Positions 16,699 to 24,787 of a stretch of 46,180 bases of DNA are shown here, one piece after another. Made by a program: the position numbers and the translations under genes. Under the pieces are notes generated by a model. The model saw only the letters and a list, made by a program, of their open reading frames with translations. It had not been told where the DNA came from and ran no database searches. The stretch covers positions 1 to 46,180 of IMG/VR virus record IMGVR_UViG_3300046450_002768; one strand, written 5' to 3'. The first letter of the stretch is position 1. The number at the start of each line of letters is the position of its first letter. This DNA is from a virus.

Positions 16699-17585
16699 TT
16701 TTCTAGCATTACTTTAGGTTCGTAACCTAGCTTAGTTTTAATTTTATTTATGTTAGCCAATGTGGTCTGCGCTTCCCCGGGTCTTGGAGGTATGTATGTA
16801 ATTTCTGAACCCACTAGGTTGGCTATTTCTACAATAGAATGATTAGAGCCTGTTCCGACATTAAAAATTTCTCCCGCAACAGGATCTTTTTCATTGTGGG
16901 GGACAAACGCCGCAAGAATGTTGGCCTGAACCACGTCAGATACATGGGTAAAATCTCGTCGCTGGGTTCCGTCACCCACAACTGTTAATGATTCCCCGTT
17001 CTCTTTTTGTCTCTGAAAAATTCCTATAACAGGTGCGTATTGACCTTTGAGAGGTTGCCTTTCGCCGTACACGTTAAAGTATCTCAACACCACCGTCTCT
17101 AGGCCCCACAGGGTATAATACATCTTACAAAGGTCTTCGGCGGCAACTTTACTCACCGAGTAGGGGTTGAGGCAATCACGTTCCATTTCTTCTGTTAGCG
17201 GCGGCGTGTGTTTTAGGCCGTAACATGATGAAGTGGAAGAATAGACAACTCTTTTAATTTTAAATTGTTTTGCCGCCTGAAGAACATTACACGTGCCGAC
17301 AAAGTTTGTTGAACATGCCTTTTGGGGCCTCTCGAGTGTCGGTTGAATTCTGGATTCTGCAGCCAAGTGAAACACGTAATCTACACCTTTAAAAAGTGGG
17401 CTTATTTTAGAGAAATCTTCTATATCCTCTAGGTGATAAGTTGCCCCGTCATTTTTGAAGAATTCCTCATTGCACTCGGCTGACTCGTTATCTATAACGA
17501 GAACGTCATCTCCAGCATCTACGAGTGAATCTACTATGTGGCTCCCAATAAAGCCGCACCCTCCTGTGACAATACATTTACTCAT
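16680..17585 (-). CDS. NAD-dependent sugar epimerase/dehydratase (GalE-like)
   Basis: 301 residues from ATG at 17585, chosen because the Rossmann motif IVTGGCGFIGSH then begins at residue 5; an extension to 17654 reads the previous gene. HLAAESRI near 77, STSSCYG near 120 with the catalytic Ser/Thr, NPYSVSK near 145 with Tyr-x3-Lys, and RYFNVYGERQ near 172 identify an extended SDR acting on nucleotide sugars, closest to UDP-glucose 4-epimerases and UDP-glucuronate modifying enzymes. It overlaps the cytidylyltransferase upstream by 8 nt. C-terminus GYEPKVMLEKWI is slightly short. The exact reaction cannot be fixed from motifs. Confidence 0.85.
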   Translation of the reverse strand: MSKCIVTGGCGFIGSHIVDSLVDAGDDVLVIDNESAECNEEFFKNDGATYHLEDIEDFSKISPLFKGVDYVFHLAAESRIQPTLERPQKACSTNFVGTCNVLQAAKQFKIKRVVYSSTSSCYGLKHTPPLTEEMERDCLNPYSVSKVAAEDLCKMYYTLWGLETVVLRYFNVYGERQPLKGQYAPVIGIFQRQKENGESLTVVGDGTQRRDFTHVSDVVQANILAAFVPHNEKDPVAGEIFNVGTGSNHSIVEIANLVGSEITYIPPRPGEAQTTLANINKIKTKLGYEPKVMLEKWITQN

Positions 17586-17988
17586 TTTCTTTAATTCTCT
17601 TTCTAAGTTCTGAGGTTGACCATGGATGGTTTCTTTCATGAAAGAATATTTCAATATTTAATTCTTGTCCAGTAAAATCTTTATTCTTGTAGTCAGTTCC
17701 CAGAATGCGAACATCTGGCTTGATTTTCTTAAGTAAGAAAACTAAATCTTCCTCTGTTTCGTAGAGTTCTATTTGGTCTACATATTTTAAGCTTTCTAGT
17801 TGAATTTTACGTTCATCTAGAGATTGGATCGGTTGATTTTTTTCGGGCCTATCTATGGATGGGTCTGACTGTAGGGCCACCACAAGCCAATCACATTGCT
17901 CCCGTGCGTCTTTAAGCATTAAACAGTGTCCTGCGTGTAATAGGTCGAAACAGCTGGCGGTAAATCCGATTTTTAATTTTTTGTACAT
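17578..17988 (-). CDS. Cytidylyltransferase-like nucleotidyltransferase (RfaE-C/TagD family)
   Basis: 136 residues. GFTASCFDLLHAGHCLMLKDAREQCDWL (about 8-35) contains the HxGH signature (HAGH) of the cytidylyltransferase-like superfamily, and PIQSLDERKIQLESLKYVD is the downstream conserved region; STSELRKRI near the end is the ISST-like motif. Relatives attach CMP or AMP to glycerol 3-phosphate, heptose 1-phosphate or ethanolamine phosphate. It overlaps a GHMP kinase of the heptose-kinase type upstream and a nucleotide-sugar epimerase downstream, the order found in NDP-heptose modules. A second HAGH protein lies at 42707-43195. Confidence 0.82.
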   Translation of the reverse strand: MYKKLKIGFTASCFDLLHAGHCLMLKDAREQCDWLVVALQSDPSIDRPEKNQPIQSLDERKIQLESLKYVDQIELYETEEDLVFLLKKIKPDVRILGTDYKNKDFTGQELNIEIFFHERNHPWSTSELRKRIKENE

Positions 17989-18908
17989 AAGTAGGGAATC
18001 TCTGCAACCCCGATTGGTATGTCGAAGGTGGGTTCGTTATAGTTTTTATCACGGAAAATCAAAAAGAAACCACCATTACCTGCCCCACATAAGCGGTGAG
18101 CTAGGGTAGATTTATCTTTATATAAAGAACGATCCATCTCCTTTAGTTTTTCGTTTTCTAAAATAAGAGGGGAAGTGCTTTTTTTGACCTCCCATGACTC
18201 TTGCATTAATCCTAAAAATTTACTTACATCATTCTTTTTTATGGCGTCACTCATGTAACTAACAAAGGGTAAAAGGGCCTCGCTGCGCTTTGTGTCAATG
18301 CTGGACAAAACCTTTGTGGAACTTCTTTGTATTCCTGTTGGGCGAAGATACATTTTAAATTGGTTTAAGAAATCTTTTCTAAGCCCCGCATGGGTAACGC
18401 TTCCGTCTTTAAGGAAAACTAATTGCTTGAGCCCTTCGGTTGCACAGCCATAAATGTCTTGGTAGCCGGTTAAGGGATTAAATTTTCTTTCTAGCTCAAG
18501 TCCAAGCTCGCATATTTCCCATGTATTCATCTGGACATTAAGATGAGTGCTTACTGCCTTGATACAGCTAATTAGATAGGAGGATGAAGAGGCTAGACCT
18601 GAGCCTGATGCAAAAACGTCCGAGTGAAAATTTAAGGTAACAGGGGGGCAGTTGAAGTGCTCTAAGACTACCCTCCCAATGTCGTTGTGGATATCTTTAA
18701 CTTGCTCTACTTCTTCACGTTGAGTGTAGTTCAATAGGTAGGTATTAAGCTTATTGTACCCACCTTTATCTTTAAACAGGGTGATATAAGTATAAATATT
18801 ACAAGGGAAACTTATTACACTTCCGTACCCATAGTTTTCTATAAATTCTTGCAGGTCCGTAGACCCTCCTGCTAAGGATATGCGAGTGGAACACTTACTA
18901 ATTATCAT
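17973..18908 (-). CDS. GHMP-family sugar kinase (HddA-like)
   Basis: 311 residues. STRISLAGGSTDLQEFIENYG (about 7-27) is the N-terminal substrate motif typical of D-glycero-D-manno-heptose 7-phosphate kinases and related sugar kinases. ASGSGLASSSSYL (about 104-116) is the GHMP ATP-binding loop, and HRLCGAGNGGFFLIF (about 274-288) is motif 3. These enzymes phosphorylate the anomeric or other hydroxyl of a sugar with ATP. The following gene is a nucleotidyltransferase that could activate the product. Since both heptose 7-phosphate and the cyclase substrate derive from sedoheptulose 7-phosphate, a C7 theme links this block. Confidence 0.85.
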   Translation of the reverse strand: MIISKCSTRISLAGGSTDLQEFIENYGYGSVISFPCNIYTYITLFKDKGGYNKLNTYLLNYTQREEVEQVKDIHNDIGRVVLEHFNCPPVTLNFHSDVFASGSGLASSSSYLISCIKAVSTHLNVQMNTWEICELGLELERKFNPLTGYQDIYGCATEGLKQLVFLKDGSVTHAGLRKDFLNQFKMYLRPTGIQRSSTKVLSSIDTKRSEALLPFVSYMSDAIKKNDVSKFLGLMQESWEVKKSTSPLILENEKLKEMDRSLYKDKSTLAHRLCGAGNGGFFLIFRDKNYNEPTFDIPIGVAEIPYLCTKN

Positions 18909-19999
18909 GTTTTGTAAAGTTGTAAGATTTTATCTCTTATCGTGGCGTAGCTATATTTTGCAGTATATTTCTCCTCTGCTGCTAGGGAGAGGGTTTGGTA
19001 GTAGGCATCGTTTTGTTCTAGCGTAAGCATTTCTTGTGCATACTCCTGAACACTGTACACCATCTTACCGCAGCCTTCTATTTGCTCTTGGTGACCCATG
19101 TTCATAGCAGGGTGTGATATAACCGGCTTCCCGTGATACAGAGCCTCAATGATCGCAGCAGAGCAAACTTCTCCATCATTACGGGCGTGTGCAAAAACAT
19201 CAATACCGCCGAGAAAATCATGTATATCGTTTACACAACTAGAAAAATCTATAAACTTAATATGAGGGCAATTTATTTGTTCTGCGAATTTTCGGTGTTG
19301 TTCTGATGCGCCCATAATTATGAAATAATTATTTTCATTTTTAATTTGATTATAAGCTTCAAGGGAAACTGGTGAATAAATATCTTCACGGCTCCCTTGG
19401 TGGAATCCATAAACAAAGGCATCTGAGGGGATGCTGAGTTTTTGCCTAAGTAAGCTGGGGGTTTTGGGCGGAACTTTAACTAGGGTGGGTATAACCGTGG
19501 CTTTAGCAATATTGCCTCCGTTCTCGGACCACTGTTTAGCCTGCCATTCACATAATAAAATAACCTTGCTAATGTTAACCTTGTCTTCTCCGTCCTGACC
19601 GTGAATTGTGTCAATTATTTTTGTCTTATTAATAAGATGAAACGGGTACTCGGGGTAACCAGAGCGAGCACTCGAAACATAATCATATTGATTCTCATCA
19701 AAAAGTTCCCAAAAATTAGTATTGATCCATTCATAGGGCGGCCCGCTCCCGTCTTTATTTTGCACGTCTACTTTTATTAGATTAATTTGATGATCCTCCA
19801 TTATTTTTTGTCTAGATTCATCATTATCGGGGTGTATAAACGGGGAACTCCAGTTTATATAAGGGGCGGCATTAGTATAATAGTAATCCACCTCAAACTG
19901 TTGGCTGTTTGATAATATACAGGCAATGTTTTGGAGGTATTTTTCACAACCTCCTGCGGCTAATCCTGCAAATTTAATAAATGCTATTTTTTTCAACAT
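18905..19999 (-). CDS. Family 4-like glycosyltransferase (GT-B)
   Basis: 364 residues. The N-terminal FIKFAGLAAGGCEKYLQNIACIL resembles the glycine-rich acceptor loop of GT4 enzymes. The second domain has VYGFHQGSREDIYSP, then GGIDVFAHARNDGEVCSAAIIEALYHGKPVISHP, where the E-x7-E motif that contacts the nucleotide sugar is replaced by the similar GEVCSAAIIEA pattern. The C-terminus is helical. It retains a sugar from an NDP donor with the anomeric configuration preserved. Stop and start overlap the GHMP kinase and GT25 genes by a few nucleotides. Donor and acceptor unknown. Confidence 0.75.
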   Translation of the reverse strand: MLKKIAFIKFAGLAAGGCEKYLQNIACILSNSQQFEVDYYYTNAAPYINWSSPFIHPDNDESRQKIMEDHQINLIKVDVQNKDGSGPPYEWINTNFWELFDENQYDYVSSARSGYPEYPFHLINKTKIIDTIHGQDGEDKVNISKVILLCEWQAKQWSENGGNIAKATVIPTLVKVPPKTPSLLRQKLSIPSDAFVYGFHQGSREDIYSPVSLEAYNQIKNENNYFIIMGASEQHRKFAEQINCPHIKFIDFSSCVNDIHDFLGGIDVFAHARNDGEVCSAAIIEALYHGKPVISHPAMNMGHQEQIEGCGKMVYSVQEYAQEMLTLEQNDAYYQTLSLAAEEKYTAKYSYATIRDKILQLYKT

Positions 20000-20715
20000 A
20001 CACCTCCGTGGGTTTGCCTATGGTTATCGTCATTTAAAGTTGTTTTATAAAGACCGTTCTCGGACCCCTGTACAACTAAGGGTGGTTCCCACCAGTAGGT
20101 TTTTACATTGTGTAGGTGTAGTTGGTAGCCAAGCTCCCAGTCGCTTATTGTGTTAAAGGGCTTCATAGTAGAGATAATTTTTTCAGCTACTTCTTTACGC
20201 AGGATGTATGAATCGCCACCTCTTGATGCAGGGTGGGGGACTTGATAGGCGTTTATGTTTTCTTTAATAAAATGAGGCGGTATCCTTAACCCGGCGCAAC
20301 ACCCCATGAAGATGGCCCCCCAATCGTTAGGTGTATTGGAAAGAAAAGTGTTAAAAGTTTCAGGAAAATTTTCCACAAACAATACGTCGTCTTCCAGTAT
20401 TAAACCGTAATCAGTACACTTCTCGGCGACACTTTTAATACCAAGGTAATGTTTAATGGTACATGAGATTTCAGCTCGGTTAAGTTTTCGGAAGGGGGCT
20501 GTTTTGACGCCCCAGAGGGGGTCTATTTTGGCGTTATATTCTTCTTCGTTAGTTGAGTACCACTCATTTACAACATCCTCAGTCAGGTCTTCTTGGTCGT
20601 AATCTAAAATATACTCTACCTCTAGGTTGTGTCGTTTAAGGTATTTATCCAACCTCTCTCTTCTTTCCGTGAGTTTGGTATAGTGGAGTACGAAAATTTT
20701 TTCTACATTAAGCAT
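19993..20715 (-). CDS. Family 25 glycosyltransferase (LPS/LOS-type)
   Basis: 240 residues from ATG at 20715, which overlaps the fucosyltransferase stop by 8 nt; a longer frame to 20769 reads the neighbour. EKIFVLHYTKLTERRERLDKYL is the classic GT25 N-terminus, AEISCTIKHYLGIKSV the conserved helix, and DYGLILEDDVLFVENF carries the LEDD donor/metal motif near residue 107. GGDSYILRKEVAEKI near 173 is also conserved. GT25 enzymes add galactose or related sugars in lipo-oligosaccharide or to hydroxylysine. The C-terminus is Cys-containing with no membrane helix. Strong family match, substrate unknown. Confidence 0.85.
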   Translation of the reverse strand: MLNVEKIFVLHYTKLTERRERLDKYLKRHNLEVEYILDYDQEDLTEDVVNEWYSTNEEEYNAKIDPLWGVKTAPFRKLNRAEISCTIKHYLGIKSVAEKCTDYGLILEDDVLFVENFPETFNTFLSNTPNDWGAIFMGCCAGLRIPPHFIKENINAYQVPHPASRGGDSYILRKEVAEKIISTMKPFNTISDWELGYQLHLHNVKTYWWEPPLVVQGSENGLYKTTLNDDNHRQTHGGVC

Positions 20716-21637
20716 TTTTAATAACCTTTTCTTCAAAAAATTTAAGCACAGATGAGGGTAAAAATTCATCTTTGATTTGCTTGTTGTTAAAAAGCGGCTC
20801 CCTGTGATAGCTTAAGTATAGCTCTTCATTGCCGTCTACCTCCAGAACGTGATCCACGAGTTTGTCCATCGACTCAAAGTCATTAAGGTTTATAAAACTT
20901 TTAACATTAAAATCATTAGCACATCTTTCGTCACTCCAATAAATCGGTACCGTCCCGGCTGTCTTGGCATGAAAAAGCTTTTCGGTGTAATACCCTCCGA
21001 CTGGAGAGATAGAATTCTCAAAACAAATAGAAAATTTATACTGAGAGAGCACCTTGTACTTGTTGTACTCTCCGTAGAACCAGTTGTTAAAGGGTTGTCC
21101 ATACCCGTGAACCTCTTTATGTTTGTTTAATTTATTTAAAATTTCCAGACGCCTAGGTACTGGGTTATTAAAAATAAAAGCACAGAACTTGATCTTGGGC
21201 ATAGCGATAGCTGGGTTGCTGTAAATTTGGTTGAGCGGTAATATAAACTGTGGGTTAACGTACCCCCCCTTTTCAAACCAGTCAATTTGAAGAGCCCATA
21301 GAGGCAAGCGGTAATGGCGTGGGTCATTACTGAAATCAAAGGTAAAGGCAAAATCACACTTTCCAATACTATACATGGTGTGTTCTGCTGAGTCGTTGCC
21401 ATAGTTAGGCCTAACATTTTCACCTGAAAAGAAAACCTTTGTGCATCGGTGGTCTTTGTATTTATCTCGGGCACGTTGCTTGGCGTAATCAACAGAAAAG
21501 AATAGAATATCGGGGTCGCCTTCGCTAATTTCAACGTCAAATTTTGAATTCAATAAGTGATAAAAGTAATTATTATCCTTATGGAAGTCTGGCCAGAAAT
21601 CTACAAAATTTATTTTTAATTTAGGTTGCTGAGTCAT
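20708..21637 (-). CDS. GT10 alpha-1,3/4-fucosyltransferase
   Basis: 309 residues. VFFSGENVRPNYG (about 88-100) and the hallmark KFSICFENSISPVGGYYTEKLFHAKTAGTVPIYW (about 203-236) define GT10: the FExS, YxTEK and YWG elements bind GDP-fucose. AFTFDFSNDPRHYRLPLWAL is the conserved middle segment. These enzymes transfer L-fucose from GDP-fucose to GlcNAc or a related acceptor. Gmd and a phosphomannomutase in the same window could help make the donor. The gene overlaps the epimerase upstream by 17 nt and the GT25 gene downstream by 8 nt. Confidence 0.87.
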   Translation of the reverse strand: MTQQPKLKINFVDFWPDFHKDNNYFYHLLNSKFDVEISEGDPDILFFSVDYAKQRARDKYKDHRCTKVFFSGENVRPNYGNDSAEHTMYSIGKCDFAFTFDFSNDPRHYRLPLWALQIDWFEKGGYVNPQFILPLNQIYSNPAIAMPKIKFCAFIFNNPVPRRLEILNKLNKHKEVHGYGQPFNNWFYGEYNKYKVLSQYKFSICFENSISPVGGYYTEKLFHAKTAGTVPIYWSDERCANDFNVKSFINLNDFESMDKLVDHVLEVDGNEELYLSYHREPLFNNKQIKDEFLPSSVLKFFEEKVIKNA

Positions 21638-22682
21638 GTTCGTATTTAACTATCTCTTCAATAATCTGGTCAATGCTGTGGGTTAATTGCCATGAGGGGA
21701 AGTGGTTTTGAAATTTAGAAAAGTCAGTAATGTACCACATGTGATCTCCTGCTCTAGCTTGGGGGCTTAAGGAGTATGAGTCCCACTTTTTGTTGGAGAT
21801 TTTTTTAATTTTATCTATAGCCTCGAGGACGGATACCGAATTGCCTCTTCCGCCCCCTACATTGTAGACTTCTCCTCTTCTTGGTTTTTGGTGGAACTCC
21901 CAGAACATATTAACTAAATCAGCGCTATGTATATTATCCCTGACCTGTTTTCCTTTATACCCAAATATAGTATAATCCTCACCATGCGTAATACATTTTA
22001 CTAAATATGAAAGGAACCCGTGAAGCTCTGCCCCTTTATGGTTTGGCCCTGTGAGGCAGCCACCCCTAAAAACTCCTGTTTTGATATTGAAGCACCTGCC
22101 GTATTCTTGAACCATTATGTCTGCTGCCACTTTTGAGGCTCCAAAAATAGAATGAGTACACTGATCAATAGACATGCCTTCATCAATGCTATAAGGGAGA
22201 CCTTGGGGGTCGAAGCATTCATACCTAGTTTCAAGTTCTGTTAACTTAAGCTTGTTGGGTGTATCCCCGTAAACTTTATTCGTTGAGGTGAAAATGAAGG
22301 TAGCCTCGGGGCAGTATAGGCGGCATAATTCAAGGAGATTCAAGGTTCCTTGGGCGTTAACCGAAAAATCCGTAAGCGGCTCTCTTACAGCCCAGTCGTG
22401 AGATGGCTGGGCGGCGGTGTGGATTATTAGGTCAATGTTCGTTTTTTTAAAAACGAATTCTATGGCACCCATTTCTCTTACATCTAGCGGGAGGCACTGG
22501 TATAAGGGGTACTTGGATTCTAGCCTCTCTTTAATTGACTGAGTTGATGCGTCCCGACCAAAGAAGTAAGCCCGCATATTGTTGTCTACACCAATGACAT
22601 TAAAGCCCAGATCGCTAAAAAATTCAACACACTGAGATCCTATTAAACCTGATGCCCCTGTTATCAATACGTTTTGTTTCAC
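21621..22682 (-). CDS. NAD-dependent nucleotide-sugar epimerase (CDP-tyvelose epimerase-like)
   Basis: 353 residues with a GTG start forming a GTGA overlap with the upstream gene. LITGASGLIGSQCVEFF (residues 5-21) is the Rossmann loop. HTAAQPSHDWAVREPLTDFSVNAQGTLNLLE (about 92-122) is the pattern of the CDP-paratose/tyvelose 2-epimerase branch. TSTNKVYGD gives the catalytic Thr region; the expected YxxxK appears as the later SIFGASKVAAD segment, where Tyr is replaced by Phe. YNVGGGRGNSVSVLE is the C-terminal conserved part. The Phe at the catalytic Tyr position deserves checking. Reaction uncertain; it could be an epimerase or a structural homologue. Confidence 0.8.
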   Translation of the reverse strand: MKQNVLITGASGLIGSQCVEFFSDLGFNVIGVDNNMRAYFFGRDASTQSIKERLESKYPLYQCLPLDVREMGAIEFVFKKTNIDLIIHTAAQPSHDWAVREPLTDFSVNAQGTLNLLELCRLYCPEATFIFTSTNKVYGDTPNKLKLTELETRYECFDPQGLPYSIDEGMSIDQCTHSIFGASKVAADIMVQEYGRCFNIKTGVFRGGCLTGPNHKGAELHGFLSYLVKCITHGEDYTIFGYKGKQVRDNIHSADLVNMFWEFHQKPRRGEVYNVGGGRGNSVSVLEAIDKIKKISNKKWDSYSLSPQARAGDHMWYITDFSKFQNHFPSWQLTHSIDQIIEEIVKYEHDSAT

Positions 22683-23485
22683 CCGAGCCCCTTTTTGTTG
22701 ACGTATTGTGGGAAAAGAATTGTATCTGGGTTGAAGTCTTTCCAGATAGAATCATAAAGTTCCTTAGAGAGAGTAATATTTTTTAATTCAGACCAGTCAT
22801 TTAATACTAAAAATGGCATATCTTTATAAAAATCCATATTTATACTTTTTGTAACTATGGGAATTGTTTTTAAATATAGAGCTTCCCAGTGTTTATGGCA
22901 ATCTATTCCATTGCCGTTAGGGGAGAGGGCAAAGTAGGACTCTGACATAGTGTTCAGATAAGTTGGAAAGTCTACCCTGTCGGCGTTTTGTAGCCCCGTC
23001 TCTTCTAAGCACGAAAGTCTTTCCCGTGGGTTAGTCCCTATGTCAAAATTAACATAAACTAGGGAGGTCTTCCTGTATGTCGCTGGTTGGGATTCGAGGA
23101 TCACCTTGCTAACCTCATTGGGGCTTCCGTGCGCCCATTTAGGGTTAGCCAGCCCTATTGGAATTGATTCGAGCTTAGGGTGCTTAAGGTTTATGTTTTG
23201 TCCATACCATTTCTCTACCAATGGGTGGTCGATGAATTGGCGAAATCTTTCATCAATAGCCTCATCGGAGTTATGCGTAATTACCGTAAAGGGGAAGTCT
23301 AAATGGATGTGTTCAAAAAACGGAAATGTGTACTCTGTTTTTATGAAGACATAATTATTTTCTACGTCATCTCGTACCTTAAAATTGAAGTGGTGTTCTC
23401 TGGCGGATGTATAGTGGCCACAGGAGTATTTGCAAATACTTTTGAATGCGTTACCGCTTAGATATTTATAGTTATTTTTTTTCAC
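22679..23485 (-). CDS. Exostosin-like (GT47-type) glycosyltransferase, putative
   Basis: 268 residues from a GTG start (GTGA overlap). The most informative segment, SESYFALSPNGNGIDCHKHWEALYLKTIPIV (about 186-216), matches the exostosin-type C-terminal motif SPRGNGxDxHRxWExLxxGxIPIV. HPKLESIPIGLANPKWAHG near 121 resembles the strand before the donor site. No signal peptide or transmembrane helix. Exostosin-like enzymes are inverting transferases; here it would add a sugar to the phage-specified glycan. Family assignment rests mainly on this motif. Confidence 0.62.
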   Translation of the reverse strand: MKKNNYKYLSGNAFKSICKYSCGHYTSAREHHFNFKVRDDVENNYVFIKTEYTFPFFEHIHLDFPFTVITHNSDEAIDERFRQFIDHPLVEKWYGQNINLKHPKLESIPIGLANPKWAHGSPNEVSKVILESQPATYRKTSLVYVNFDIGTNPRERLSCLEETGLQNADRVDFPTYLNTMSESYFALSPNGNGIDCHKHWEALYLKTIPIVTKSINMDFYKDMPFLVLNDWSELKNITLSKELYDSIWKDFNPDTILFPQYVNKKGLG

Positions 23486-24342
23486 CGTGTGGCAATTGCG
23501 CTAATTATATCGTATATTTCTTGACGTTTGTTTGTCATTTCGGCTATTAGTTCTTCGCCGTCCTTATTAAACCACGGTTCGTGGGATGCGCCTAGTAGGT
23601 TGTTGAATGCAACCTTTACGTTCATCATTTTAGCCTCTAGAACCATTCGACCACAGGTCTCGGGGGTTTTTGGCCAAAACACCAAACTTTGGTTTTTTGA
23701 AATTTTACGTAAAAAAGATTCGTAATCCGCGTCAAATATTAGTTCATAATCCATCTTATTGTCTATGCAAAATTTAATAGCTTCTGGGGTTCCTTTTTCC
23801 GCATAGTGAGATTTAACCACAGAGCTCATGGGTTTTTTGTCTCCATCGGAAAGGTCACGCATCACGGCCAGAGCTTCAAGCGACCAAAGGTTGCCTGAAA
23901 AATTTAAAGTCTTAACATTGTCTTTTAAATTTTTGTCGTAAATTTTTTGTTGTAAACTGGATTGGCAAATTACAGATTTAGCTGCCCTGAAGAAATCTAC
24001 ACAAATCAATTCATTTTCGGGGACTATAAAATTGTCGTATCTGGCGGGGTTCATGTGGTTAACGAACTTATAATCATGGGCGTAAATAATGTATTTTAAT
24101 TCCTCAAATTCCTTAAGCATTTCAATGGACGAGAAACGAAAAAAATTAGAAATTATAAAAAATGAATCTTTTTCTTTTTTAAGGAAATCCGAAGTCACAT
24201 CGGGGCTTTTAAGCTTAACTATCTCTTGACCGTTGGCCTTAAATATATCAATAAGAATTTCATCATTAAGAGCGGCCCCGCCAGCGTGCCCCCCGCCAGC
24301 TAAGTCTTCTGAGAAAAAGTCATTAATTAAAATATAACGCAC
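23482..24342 (-). CDS. GT-B-like glycosyltransferase, first gene of the glycan operon
   Basis: 286 residues, GTG start at 24342. The N-terminus YILINDFFSEDLAGGGHAGGAALND resembles a GT-B acceptor loop, YIIYAHDYKFVNHMNP is near 84, and VFWPKTPETCGRMVLEAKMMNVKVAFNN (about 221-248) is a donor-site E-x7-E-type motif (P-x2-ETxGRMVLEAK). It is the first gene of the chain that runs leftward for about 20 kb. A dyad-containing putative promoter is directly upstream and its -10 lies about 5 nt from the GTG, so the message may be nearly leaderless. Donor unknown. Confidence 0.66.
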   Translation of the reverse strand: MRYILINDFFSEDLAGGGHAGGAALNDEILIDIFKANGQEIVKLKSPDVTSDFLKKEKDSFFIISNFFRFSSIEMLKEFEELKYIIYAHDYKFVNHMNPARYDNFIVPENELICVDFFRAAKSVICQSSLQQKIYDKNLKDNVKTLNFSGNLWSLEALAVMRDLSDGDKKPMSSVVKSHYAEKGTPEAIKFCIDNKMDYELIFDADYESFLRKISKNQSLVFWPKTPETCGRMVLEAKMMNVKVAFNNLLGASHEPWFNKDGEELIAEMTNKRQEIYDIISAIATR

Positions 24343-24347
24343 ACTTA

Positions 24348-24376
24348 ACTGTGCTCATTTTTTGATCTTAAATCAA
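24348..24376 (-). promoter_or_regulatory. Putative promoter/operator of the long glycan operon
   Basis: Minus strand TTGATT (24376-24371), 17-nt spacer, CACAGT (24353-24348). The -35 is part of the 15-bp dyad TTGATTTAAGATCAA, a variant of the element at 1537-1551 and 34046-34060. The -10 is weak and its identity uncertain. It precedes the GTG at 24342. Confidence 0.4.
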
Positions 24377-24426
24377 TCTTTTTTTGCAGAAAAAACAAAC
24401 CTATATTGAGCAGCTTGTCCGTTGCT

Positions 24427-24720
24427 TTACTTGCTATTGAGGTCATCTATTTTTTCTTCAAGTTTGTCGAATCTATGGTGTACGGTTTTGACTAGATTGT
24501 GGAAGTCGTCCTTCGTGGTATATTTTTCAGGGAGGGTTAGCGCAAGGGTACTTAGGTCTTTGCGTAACAGTTTCATGTCATCTTCATGGTGCATCCATAA
24601 CGCTTCTCTTTCCCTGTCTATTTCATCAAGGCGACCCCAGAACGTTTTAAGGAGAAACCCTCCAAAGAAAGTAATTATACCCGCAACGGTATTAAAGAAA
24701 AATTGAAAGTCAACTTCCAT
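24427..24720 (-). CDS. Small membrane/coiled-coil protein, holin-like
   Basis: 97 residues. One hydrophobic segment, FFFNTVAGIITFFGGFLL (about 7-24), is followed by an acidic/basic helical region and a coiled coil ending VHHRFDKLEEKIDDLNSK. LPEKYTTKDDFHNLVK is the pattern common in small phage proteins annotated near lysis genes. The topology fits a single-pass membrane protein with a cytoplasmic or periplasmic coiled coil, so holin, antiholin or spanin-like roles are possible. No endolysin is adjacent. It is divergent from the plus-strand gene at 24788, separated by 67 bp of AT-rich DNA. Confidence 0.6.
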   Translation of the reverse strand: MEVDFQFFFNTVAGIITFFGGFLLKTFWGRLDEIDREREALWMHHEDDMKLLRKDLSTLALTLPEKYTTKDDFHNLVKTVHHRFDKLEEKIDDLNSK

Positions 24721-24776
24721 AATAGTATTTACACTTGTATTTTAGCTAGTCTTATATATTTTTTAAAAAAATAGTG

Positions 24777-24782
24777 TAATAT
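24777..24782 (+). promoter_or_regulatory. Putative -10 element for the plus-strand island
   Basis: TAATAT lies 5 nt before the ATG at 24788, in 67 bp of AT-rich DNA between divergent genes. No good -35 is present at 16-18 nt. The spacing predicts a leaderless or nearly leaderless transcript. Confidence 0.35.
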
Positions 24783-24787
24783 TTACT

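Noticed and set aside
17586-17654. Longer N-terminus for the GalE-like epimerase
   Set aside because: The Rossmann motif starts 5 residues after the ATG at 17585; the extension reads the cytidylyltransferase gene out of frame.
24342-24358. Short ATG-initiated leader peptide upstream of the 23482-24342 gene
   Set aside because: Only 11 codons and out of frame with the gene; no supporting motif, so not listed as a feature.
24422-24706. 94-residue plus-strand open frame
   Set aside because: Antisense to the holin-like gene; Ser/Arg-rich composition typical of a shadow frame.
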